Shown here in pieces: positions 41,101 to 47,627 of a stretch of DNA of 64,000 nucleotides. Numbering within the stretch: position 1 is the stretch's first letter; each line of letters begins with the position of its first letter. The notes beneath the pieces were generated by a model. That model was not told the DNA's origin. It made no database searches and saw nothing but the letters and a program-made list of their open reading frames with translations. Source of the DNA: Lachnoanaerobaculum sanguinis (GTDB taxonomy: Bacteria; Bacillota; Clostridia; Lachnospirales; Lachnospiraceae); NCBI RefSeq assembly GCF_033242365.1, contig NZ_BTHK01000006.1:62001-126000 (forward strand), given 5' to 3'. The translations under genes were made by a program, and so were the position numbers.

Positions 41101-42416
41101 CACTGCGTGTAAGAGATAAAAAGAACTTTGAGAGAAAAATACACTCTTCCGCTTATCACAGAAAAGTGTTTACCAAGGAGATGAAGGATGAGTATACAAT
41201 TCTTTGTCCACAGATGTCTCCTATACATTTTGATCTTTTGGAGCCTGCACTCAATGCCTTCGGCTACCATGTAGAGGTACTCCAAAATGATTCACGTTCC
41301 GCTATAGACTGCGGATTAAAGTATGTAAACAATGATGCCTGCTATCCTTCATTGATAGTTGTAGGACAGATAATGGAAGCATTGCTTTCAGGAAAATACG
41401 ATCCGAATAAGACTGCCATTTTTATGAGTCAGACCGGTGGCGGATGTAGAGCCAGCAATTATATCGGCTTTATCAGAAGAGCTCTTGAAAAAGTGGATAT
41501 GGAACAGATCCCGGTAATCTCAGTAAATGCCAACGGCATGGAGACAAATGAGGGCTTTAAGATGACTCCTGCAATGATCATCAAAGCAATGCAAGCTGTT
41601 GTATACGGCGATCTATTTATGAGAGTCTTGTATGCTACAAGGCCTTATGAGAAGGAAAAAGGCGCCGCCAACAGACTTCATAAAAAGTGGAGAAATCGTG
41701 TTATTGATTCACTTTCTGTAAGAAAGCCGAACTTCGGTGAGTTTAAAAGAAATATAAGAGCTATTGTAAAGGATTTTGATAATCTTCCAAGACTCAATAT
41801 CAAAAAGCCTAGAGTAGGTATTGTAGGAGAGATTCTTGTTAAATTCTCTCCTCTTGCAAACAACCATATAGTTGATTTGCTTGAAAAAGAGGGTGCTGAG
41901 GCTGTAATGCCTGACCTTTTGGACTTTTTACTTTACAGTTTCTATAACAGTAACTTTAAAGCCGAGAACCTCGGTATGTCAAAAAAATCTGCATTTATGG
42001 CAAATGTAGGTATCAAGGTACTTGAGGCACTAAGAAGTGATGCAAGAAAGGCACTTGAAAAGAGTAAGCATTTCATCGCTCCTTCAAGAATAGATCATCT
42101 TGCAAATATGGCAAAGGACTATGTATCTGTCGGAAATCAGACAGGTGAGGGTTGGTTCCTTACCGGAGAGATGCTTGAACTTATAGAGACCGGTACTCCA
42201 AATATTGTTTGTACACAGCCTTTCGGTTGTCTGCCAAACCATGTCGTGGGTAAAGGTGTTATAAAAGAGCTTCGCCGTTCACATCCTGAAGCAAATATCA
42301 TAGCGGTAGACTATGATCCGGGTGCTTCGGAAGTAAACCAGCTCAACAGAATTAAGCTGATGCTTGCAACAGCACAGAAGAATTTGAAAGAACAGAATAA
42401 GAAGGTTATATCATAA
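38154..42416 (+). CDS. 2-hydroxyacyl-CoA dehydratase activase, double-ASKHA giant form (BcrAD/BadFG plus DUF2229)
   Basis: A 1420-residue protein. Two activase domains of the ASKHA fold lie in tandem (about 6-260, starting LGIDIGSTTVKIAIL; about 321-595, starting LGIDAGSTTTKIALV). Each has an Fe-S-associated cysteine loop (NGICAGGTGSFIDQM; EACSAGCGSFIETFA). A Cys-rich linker follows (CRGCNNNC at about 608, then GNRCERG), then a long DUF2229-type region that resembles the dehydratase subunit fold. Single-domain relatives use ATP to drive one electron into 2-hydroxyacyl-CoA dehydratases. This large architecture is common in Clostridia and its substrate is unknown. No dehydratase subunits lie nearby. 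Confidence 0.88.
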   Translation: MQNTEKTYVLGIDIGSTTVKIAILDGKHEVVFSDYRRHYANIQGTLAAQLSDAFEKIGEVNIIPMITGSGGLTLSKHLKSTFVQEVVAVATALKAVAPQTDVAIELGGEDAKIIYFTGGIDQRMNGICAGGTGSFIDQMASLLQTDAIGLNEYAKSYKSIYPIAARCGVFAKTDVQPLINEGATREDLSASIFQAVVNQTISGLACGKPIRGHVAFLGGPLHFLSELKQAFIRTLNLTDEYIVDPDNSHLFAAIGAALNCESKDAMIGISDLIAKLKEGIEMAHEIARLDPLFETEADYEEFSGRHFGHSVKTAELEDYKGNIFLGIDAGSTTTKIALVGEDGSLLWNFYSNNNGSPLATAISAIKSVKEKINPEAKIVYSCSTGYGEALLKAAFMLDEGEVETIAHYYAAAFFEPEVDCILDIGGQDMKCIRIKDGTVDSVQLNEACSAGCGSFIETFAGSLNFSVQNFAKEALFAKNPVDLGTRCTVFMNSNVKQAQKEGATVADISAGLAYSVIKNALFKVIKISNAADLGKHIVVQGGTFYNDAVLRALEKISGGFVTRPDIAGIMGAFGAALIARERYEGKQTTMLSLDDIISLQYDTSMTRCRGCNNNCVMTVNKFEGGRNFISGNRCERGLGKDRVKKDVPNLYEYKYNRMFGYEPLTADKAFRGTIGIPRVLNMYENFPFWAVFFRNLGFRTVLSPMSTKKIYELGIESIPSESECYPAKITHGHISWLIKNGVRTIWYPCIPYERNEQPDAGNHFNCPIVTSYAENIKNNVEEIRETNTRFLNPFMAFTNEEVLTNQLIKVMKQEFDINEREVKFAAHAAWTELIQSKKDIEREGEKTIEWLHKNNRHGIVLAGRPYHVDPEIHHGIPDMITSFGIAVLTEDAVSHLAKIERPVIVSDQWMYHSRLYAAASLVKQDDCLDLVQLNSFGCGLDAVTTDQVSDILTGSGKIYTVLKIDEVNNLGAARIRIRSLIAALRVRDKKNFERKIHSSAYHRKVFTKEMKDEYTILCPQMSPIHFDLLEPALNAFGYHVEVLQNDSRSAIDCGLKYVNNDACYPSLIVVGQIMEALLSGKYDPNKTAIFMSQTGGGCRASNYIGFIRRALEKVDMEQIPVISVNANGMETNEGFKMTPAMIIKAMQAVVYGDLFMRVLYATRPYEKEKGAANRLHKKWRNRVIDSLSVRKPNFGEFKRNIRAIVKDFDNLPRLNIKKPRVGIVGEILVKFSPLANNHIVDLLEKEGAEAVMPDLLDFLLYSFYNSNFKAENLGMSKKSAFMANVGIKVLEALRSDARKALEKSKHFIAPSRIDHLANMAKDYVSVGNQTGEGWFLTGEMLELIETGTPNIVCTQPFGCLPNHVVGKGVIKELRRSHPEANIIAVDYDPGASEVNQLNRIKLMLATAQKNLKEQNKKVIS

Positions 42417-42424
42417 AATAAAGA

Positions 42425-42462
42425 AGAAGCTTCCGGATATATATCTGTGGAGCTTCTTTTTT
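42425..42462 (+). terminator. Rho-independent terminator of the activase gene
   Basis: AGAAGCTTCC pairs with GGAGCTTCT (one bulge) and is followed by T6, a few bases beyond the stop codon. Confidence 0.8.
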
Positions 42463-42508
42463 AAGAATAATTTTCGTAGTATTATAAACTTTTTATTTCC
42501 TTATTAAA

Positions 42509-44059
42509 TCAAATAAATTTTGAATTGCTCACATTTTTATAAACCACACTTGAAATAACAAGTAAAAAAATCGATGTCGCTTGCAAGATATATGTTATCA
42601 TAAGCTTTAAAACTAAATAAAGAAAAATTGGAATAATGAGTGCAACAATCCCTATAAGCCCGGATAGAATAACAGGCATACTCTGCTTTACTACTATCAT
42701 CTCACTTTCCCACTCATAGTTGGGATATTTTTTATTTAAGGCAACTCCCGTCACTGTTATAAAAAGCGAATAACATATAGGAACAATGATCAGGTTAAAT
42801 ATTTGAATAAAGTTCATATCAAGCTTTAATATGAATACAAATACTGAAATTATATATCCGATCATATGGAGTGTAAGATTCAGTGCTATCTTTGAATTCA
42901 ATATAGTCTTTACCCTGGCAGGAGAACTTTGTAAAATCCAAATGTTTTTTCCTTCTAAAGATATGGCTGAAGCTGCCGGACAACTGATAACCAACATAGC
43001 CGCAATAAAAAGCGGAGACAGATTTGAAAAATATTCATTTACATTTTCAATTCCCAAATACCCTCCAATTTGTTCCACAGAATTAAACAACAAAAATATA
43101 CTGAAAACACATAAAAGTATCACTCCAAACCCTGCATTCAACATCTCCATATAAGAGTTTAAAAATCGACCCAGTTCTTTTTTATATAGGGCAACAAATA
43201 ACGATTTTCTATTATATGTTTCTTTGTTGTCGACATATCCGGGTGTTCTTTTCGCAAGAGTATTAAGCAGTCTATACTTCACCGAAACAATTTTTATAAA
43301 TATATAAAAAACTGCCGTTGAAAGAAAAATAAAACCTCCTTCTCCAATGTACATAGGGAAATTATAATATTGCATAAACAGCTTAGATATCGGATACAGT
43401 CCTGTGATTTGCTTGGCAAGTATAATGCCGATGCTGTTTTCATTACCCATGGCTGTTACTGCAATATATCCTATTGCACCTATCATTGCAAATGAAAAAA
43501 TCAGAGCAACAATATTTTTTCTTTTAAAAAAGGATGAGGCAACAACGATAATTATTCCCATACATAACGCTATGCACATAGGTATCAACGGCACAAACAA
43601 TATAGAAAGAAAAAACAGAATAATATCAACTGCCCCTAAGCTTTCACTCCCTACCCAAACAATTCCTCCGGGAAGCATAAACATCAAACCTATAAAAAAG
43701 TTCAATAAATACATAAACATGAATTTACTGCTTATGATATCTGAGTTTTTCACCGGCAAAGATAAGAGTGCTTCCATATCACGGCTGCCAAATAAAATCC
43801 CGTTAGAATAAAATATTGTCAAAAATAATATAGCAAAACTTGATACCGCCAAAATATATGCAGGTATCAATTCCTGTTGCCCTACCTGCACCAGCGTTTT
43901 GGCTATCATGATATTATATATACAGGAAAATACAAAAAGCACAGTTATTCCAAAGCTTGTAATACTACCGGAGCTTTTATTATTTTTCGAATATCTGATT
44001 TCGTTTATTGGAAAGAAATTATATATTTGCACTCTAATAAGTATCCACAATTCTTTCAT
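42509..44059 (-). CDS. ABC transporter permease, exporter type
   Basis: A 516-residue integral membrane protein with about 12 hydrophobic segments and no ATP-binding site. The region LIAYILAVSSFAILFLTIFYSNGILFGSRDMEALLSLPVKNSDIISSK-like block near residues 65-115 (here given only in part: DMEALLSLPVKNSDI) is typical of bacterial ABC-2-like exporters, in which this loop contacts the ATPase. It starts inside the end of the ATPase gene (26-base overlap). The exported substrate is unknown. Confidence 0.82.
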   Translation of the reverse strand: MKELWILIRVQIYNFFPINEIRYSKNNKSSGSITSFGITVLFVFSCIYNIMIAKTLVQVGQQELIPAYILAVSSFAILFLTIFYSNGILFGSRDMEALLSLPVKNSDIISSKFMFMYLLNFFIGLMFMLPGGIVWVGSESLGAVDIILFFLSILFVPLIPMCIALCMGIIIVVASSFFKRKNIVALIFSFAMIGAIGYIAVTAMGNENSIGIILAKQITGLYPISKLFMQYYNFPMYIGEGGFIFLSTAVFYIFIKIVSVKYRLLNTLAKRTPGYVDNKETYNRKSLFVALYKKELGRFLNSYMEMLNAGFGVILLCVFSIFLLFNSVEQIGGYLGIENVNEYFSNLSPLFIAAMLVISCPAASAISLEGKNIWILQSSPARVKTILNSKIALNLTLHMIGYIISVFVFILKLDMNFIQIFNLIIVPICYSLFITVTGVALNKKYPNYEWESEMIVVKQSMPVILSGLIGIVALIIPIFLYLVLKLMITYILQATSIFLLVISSVVYKNVSNSKFI

Positions 44060-44762
44060 TATCCTCTACCTCCATAAAAAAAGCTTCCAAGGATTTATCT
44101 CCTTTTACATCTCCTATATTACCGCTTGCTATTAACTTCCCGTTTTTTATAATTGCAATCTTATTACATAATTTTTCTGCAACTTCCAATACATGTGTTG
44201 AAAAGAAAACAGCCCCACCGTTTGACACACATTCATGCATTATCCTCTTCAAACAAAAAGTCGCCTTCGGATCGAGTCCAACAAAAGGTTCGTCCAAGAT
44301 AAACAGCTTCGGATCATGTACCAGTGCTGAAATAATTGCAGTTCGCTGTTTCATACCATGTGAATACGAAGATATTAATCCTGAAAGATGCTTTGTCATC
44401 TCAAATAATTCACTGTACTTTTGAATTCTTTCTTTACGTATTCCAGTAGTAACTTCAAACAAGTCAGCAATAAAATTTATATACTGAAACCCTGTCAAAT
44501 GTTCATAAAGATCAGGATTATCCGGAATATATGCCATCATTTTTTTGCAGATCACAGGTTGTGATTTAATTGAATGCCCGCCAACGGTTATACTTCCATC
44601 TTCAAAGTCATGAATACCGACTACAGCTTTTATTGTTGTAGTTTTTCCGGCTCCGTTTGCTCCGATAAAACCATAAATATCCCCTGACTGTACTGAAATT
44701 GACAGGTTATCAACTACCTTTTTGTTTCCATAAAATTTACTGAAATTCTTTATTTCCAACAT
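44034..44762 (-). CDS. ABC transporter ATP-binding protein
   Basis: A 242-residue ATPase subunit: Walker A GANGAGKTTT (about 33-42), signature YSHGMKQRTAI (about 133-143, SHGMKQ in place of SGGQ), Walker B LFILDEPFVGLDP and the switch His in FFSTHVLEVAE. The signature variant is common in exporters of this type. AAAGGAG precedes the ATG. It pairs with the overlapping permease gene. A 13-bp palindrome identical in its arms to one at the tetR promoter lies 14 bases before the start, so it is likely repressed by the neighbouring TetR protein. Confidence 0.9.
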   Translation of the reverse strand: MLEIKNFSKFYGNKKVVDNLSISVQSGDIYGFIGANGAGKTTTIKAVVGIHDFEDGSITVGGHSIKSQPVICKKMMAYIPDNPDLYEHLTGFQYINFIADLFEVTTGIRKERIQKYSELFEMTKHLSGLISSYSHGMKQRTAIISALVHDPKLFILDEPFVGLDPKATFCLKRIMHECVSNGGAVFFSTHVLEVAEKLCNKIAIIKNGKLIASGNIGDVKGDKSLEAFFMEVEDNERIVDTY

Positions 44763-44775
44763 AATTCTCCTTTAT

Positions 44776-44788
44776 TGACAAATTGTCA
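44776..44788. promoter_or_regulatory. Putative TetR operator ahead of the ABC exporter
   Basis: TGACAA-A-TTGTCA is a perfect inverted repeat with a one-base centre. The same arms occur at 45497-45509 in the tetR promoter. Confidence 0.7.
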
Positions 44789-44806
44789 GTTATTCTTTTA
44801 AATAAT

Positions 44807-44837
44807 ACCGATAGCTTGTTTGGTATCAGCTATCGGT
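44807..44837. terminator. Hairpin between tetR and the ABC exporter genes
   Basis: ACCGATAGC (44807-44815) pairs with GCTATCGGT (44829-44837). On the minus strand ATTATTT follows, giving a weak terminator for tetR; T-rich sequence also follows on the plus strand. Confidence 0.6.
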
Positions 44838-44842
44838 TATTT

Positions 44843-45460
44843 TTAATCTTCAAAGAGCTTTTTTGCATTTAAGCTTTGTTCAAGCATTGTCTTAAATGCA
44901 TTTAAGTAATTATTGACAGGTTCTTTTTTTGAATATTTTATGCTCATGTTATTTGATACAAAAACATATGCCGTCATAAGAAACTCTGCCGTTTCTGTCG
45001 GATATTTTACAGAAAAATTCTTTTCTTCTATCCCTTGATTTATAATTTTTTCAAAATATACTGTAAGCTTTTCAACAAGCTTATGGGATAAATTGTCTAT
45101 CATGTATTGATTTTCTTTAAGTTCAACTGTTTTTTGCAGTACCGTATCCTCTACAGTAATATTTTGTGAAGATATAATTGTGATATCTATAAAAGACCTG
45201 ATTTTTTCTATAGCGGATTTATCTTCATCATAGACGATACTGTAAATATCTTTCAACAATCTCTCTGAATATCTTTCTACAAGACAATATAAAATATCCT
45301 CCTTATTTTTGAAATGATAATATAATAATCCTCTTGATATATTTACTTTATCGACTATATCCTGAGTTGTTGTATTGGTATACCCCTTCTCCATAAAAAG
45401 TATCATTGCAGCATCCATAATCTCGGTGCGCCGTATTTCAGGTTCTTTCACATCTCTCAT
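44843..45460 (-). CDS. TetR/AcrR family transcriptional regulator
   Basis: A 205-residue regulator. The N-terminal helix-turn-helix is clear: RRTEIMDAAMILFMEKGY, TTTQDIVDKVNISRGLLYYHF and KNKEDILY. The C-terminal helical domain (about 60-205) would bind an unknown ligand. I start at the ATG at 45458-45460, which has GGAGG six bases upstream; ATGs at 45481 and 45502 fall in the -10 region or lack such a site. Matching palindromes at its own promoter and before the ABC exporter genes indicate autoregulation and control of the exporter. Confidence 0.88.
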   Translation of the reverse strand: MRDVKEPEIRRTEIMDAAMILFMEKGYTNTTTQDIVDKVNISRGLLYYHFKNKEDILYCLVERYSERLLKDIYSIVYDEDKSAIEKIRSFIDITIISSQNITVEDTVLQKTVELKENQYMIDNLSHKLVEKLTVYFEKIINQGIEEKNFSVKYPTETAEFLMTAYVFVSNNMSIKYSKKEPVNNYLNAFKTMLEQSLNAKKLFED

Positions 45461-45481
45461 TTTATACCTCCGCTCAGTCAT

Positions 45482-45510
45482 ATGATATACTTTAACTGAC
45501 AAGTTGTCAA
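45482..45510 (-). promoter_or_regulatory. tetR promoter with embedded operator
   Basis: Minus-strand -35 TTGACA (45505-45510) and -10 TATCAT (45482-45487) with 17-base spacing. The palindrome TGACAA-G-TTGTCA (45497-45509) covers the -35 and part of the spacer, so bound repressor would block RNA polymerase. Confidence 0.75.
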
Positions 45511-45812
45511 TCAGTTTTTGTGTATCTCAATGCAAAATACCTGCAAAGTAGATATAATCTACAATGCAGGTAAGGGTATTTTGTCATCCATATTATCAGC
45601 CCTTTTCGCAGTAAATCGTTTGAAAACTGCCATATATCGTGAGTAGTAAAGATAAGTTGAGCATTCATGGTATTTATCTCTTCAGATAAAAAAGTAAGTA
45701 TTATATTACGCACAAGTAACGGATGCAATCTTGCATTAAGTTCGTCTACAAAAAGTGTTCCACCATTATCTAAAACTTCTTTTATAGACGGGTATAGTGC
45801 AAACATCTTCAA
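45507..45812 (-). pseudogene. Remnant of an AAA-family ATPase (abortive-infection/OLD-like)
   Basis: About 70 residues are recognisable: GT-LKMFALYPSIKEVLDNGG, the Walker B-like TLFVDELNARLHPLL and LIFTTHDIWQ, typical of the C-terminal part of AAA_21-type ATPases associated with phage defence. After LLRK (about 45603) the frame no longer resembles the family, and upstream the same frame meets TAG at about 45825. The N-terminal Walker A half is missing. Hairpins lie on both sides. It is a decayed fragment, next to the AbiE system. Confidence 0.7.
45533..45583. repeat. Inverted repeat at one end of the ATPase remnant
   Basis: CAAAATACC...TGCA..GTAGA pairs with TCTAC..TGCA...GGTATTTTG around a 5-nt loop. 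On the plus strand it ends in TTTTG. It borders the tetR promoter. Confidence 0.6.
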
Positions 45813-45954
45813 AGTACCGCACTATATCTTTAAATTTGTAGTTCTGACCGATATATGCTATCAGCCAGATATGCTTAAAATAGAACTTGCACTTGGTAAA
45901 AAATATACTATCAGTTAATAAAAAATACTATTTTTTAGTTTCAAAACGAAATGC

Positions 45955-46000
45955 AAATACCCTCCAAAGCCGCTAAAACACAGGGTTTGAAGGGTATTTT
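45955..46000. repeat. Inverted repeat at the other end of the ATPase remnant
   Basis: AAATACCCT pairs with AGGGTATTT, with an additional CAAAG/TTTG segment inside; T-rich sequence follows on the plus strand. The outer arm shares the AAAATACC core with the hairpin at 45533-45583. Apart from the remnant and these hairpins, I see nothing coding in 45813-46077. Confidence 0.55.
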
Positions 46001-46077
46001 ATATTTCAAAACTGTCAAAGACAGGACCATATAAAAAATATCTCATTTTCAGGAACAATCTACAATATCGTTATTTT

Positions 46078-46917
46078 TTACTCAACCATTGTTCTTAATG
46101 TTCTCGTGCTTTCTATTACATCATACCATTCTAATGCACCTACGTAATAGTTGGTTTTTCGATAGTTCTTCCATTGCTGCTTCATCACTTCATCATCAGC
46201 AATCTTATTGATAACATCATCTATCGTCACAATCCGCTCAGTAGACTTTCGTCTCTTACATGTAGCATAAAATGCAGATTTCATTGTATCTCTGTCAATA
46301 GTCACTACATCTTGCTCAAGTAAAACATGTATATCATAGAAATCTCTCATCCTTGTATTAGCTTCAGCTCTTACCATGATGGTTTCAAGTTTTTCTGCAA
46401 GAAGTGTCTCCAAATTATACGCCCAAAGATTAATTGATCTGTCCTCAATAATAAGCGGTAACTTATATGCTACCGCCCTCGGCGTAATCTCATCACCTGT
46501 TGAGATATCGACCTTAATGGTCTGTTTTAACTTATCCATCGTACATTCTATCATAAAACGAATACCCTCATACTCGTGGCCTTCCATAATATCCTGTACC
46601 TTGGTTATATGAAAAATAACTCCGTCATCTACTTCAATTGCTATTATTTCTTCCAAAATCTTCTGTGCTGACCTCTTATTTAAAGGAAGTGATTTTACTG
46701 TAGTATCTACATCCATAGTTGAACGCATATCCACACCTACCAGAGAAGATACTAAAAGACCACCTTTCAACACAAAATTGTCTCTGTATTGTGACAAAGA
46801 AACTCTTTCCAGAAATCGCTCCATCAAATATATTCTTAGCATTATCTGCGATTTGTCACTATCACCACCTGTTTTATTTTTTATCTTTGCCTTTACAGCT
46901 GTAGCATTTTTAATCAT
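46078..46917 (-). CDS. abiEii: AbiEii/AbiGii family nucleotidyltransferase toxin
   Basis: A 279-residue nucleotidyltransferase-like protein of the type IV toxin AbiEii. Family motifs: FVLKGGLLVSSL (KGG at 51-53), RSTMDVDTT (Arg65, Asp69, Asp71, the metal-binding DxD) and, later, ETLLAEKLETI followed by RMRDFYDIHVLL with conserved Lys and Asp. AbiEii is reported to bind GTP and to cause reversible growth arrest during phage infection. It overlaps the antitoxin gene upstream by four bases. All motifs look intact. Confidence 0.9.
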   Translation of the reverse strand: MIKNATAVKAKIKNKTGGDSDKSQIMLRIYLMERFLERVSLSQYRDNFVLKGGLLVSSLVGVDMRSTMDVDTTVKSLPLNKRSAQKILEEIIAIEVDDGVIFHITKVQDIMEGHEYEGIRFMIECTMDKLKQTIKVDISTGDEITPRAVAYKLPLIIEDRSINLWAYNLETLLAEKLETIMVRAEANTRMRDFYDIHVLLEQDVVTIDRDTMKSAFYATCKRRKSTERIVTIDDVINKIADDEVMKQQWKNYRKTNYYVGALEWYDVIESTRTLRTMVE

Positions 46918-47507
46918 AACAATACCTCTGTATATTGTCTCACCTTATCTAAGACCCCCATAATACCTGCATATTCCATGAGATTATGAATATTTTTTTC
47001 ACTATCTGAAAAATATGATGTCAAAGCCTTTTGAAATACTTGAATATCCATTCTTTTTTTATTTTTGATAATATCACATATACAACGCTCTTTGTCGTAG
47101 ATTCTCACAGTATTACCGGTAAAAGTCTGCGCCTTTGTCAATCCCAGCTCTAACCATTCCTGTCTTACCGTATGTACTACAACACCGATATCTTTTAGAT
47201 GTTTCGCATTATAACCTCGTCCAACAGTAATTACAGGTGAAAAAGGCTCTCTGTCGGAAAGATTATGAATATACAGGGCCGTTTCATGGGAAAAAACAAC
47301 TTTTCTATTCCTTAGCTGAATCGAATACAGTCTGTCTTCCCATGCATCTGGTGAAATGTATATACCGGGTGCAATCTTTTCCATTTCATTCTTACGGACA
47401 TAATCCAAAACAGAATACTTTGACAATCCTTCATTTTGAGCTTCAACCAGTCTGATATAACCGTTCTGTTCTTCAAGTAACCTATCAATAATATTTCTTT
47501 CATCCAT
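46914..47507 (-). CDS. abiEi: AbiEi family antitoxin
   Basis: A 197-residue protein with an N-terminal winged-helix (about 1-60: YIRLVEAQNEGLSKYSVLDYV then KIAPGIYISPDAW) and a C-terminal AbiEi domain (FSHETALYIHNLSD, the T-V-R-I-Y-D-KERCICDI stretch). AbiEi silences the abiE promoter by binding inverted repeats and counteracts the toxin without direct contact. I start at the ATG at 47505-47507, the first Met fitting the family; the open frame runs 33 codons further back through the operator. It overlaps abiEii by four bases. Confidence 0.88.
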   Translation of the reverse strand: MDERNIIDRLLEEQNGYIRLVEAQNEGLSKYSVLDYVRKNEMEKIAPGIYISPDAWEDRLYSIQLRNRKVVFSHETALYIHNLSDREPFSPVITVGRGYNAKHLKDIGVVVHTVRQEWLELGLTKAQTFTGNTVRIYDKERCICDIIKNKKRMDIQVFQKALTSYFSDSEKNIHNLMEYAGIMGVLDKVRQYTEVLL

Positions 47508-47519
47508 ATTCTCAAACCC

Positions 47520-47558
47520 TTTCGCTACAATTTTAATTTTTTGTAGCGAAAAAGTCAA
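47520..47558 (-). promoter_or_regulatory. abiE promoter and operator
   Basis: Minus-strand -35 TTGACT (47553-47558) and -10 TAAAAT (47530-47535), 17-base spacing. A perfect 11-bp inverted repeat, TTTCGCTACAA (47520-47530) and TTGTAGCGAAA (47541-47551), brackets the -10. This is the layout expected for AbiEi autoregulation. Confidence 0.75.
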
Positions 47559-47567
47559 TATAAATAT

Positions 47568-47602
47568 AAAAAAGCAGAAACCCCAATCTATGAAGTTTCT
47601 GC
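47568..47602 (-). terminator. Terminator of the opp operon's last gene
   Basis: Minus-strand GCAGAAAC pairs with GTTTCTGC and is followed by T6 (47568-47573). It isolates the abiE promoter from opp transcription. Confidence 0.8.
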
Positions 47603-47627
47603 CCAAATTTAATATTATACTGTTATC

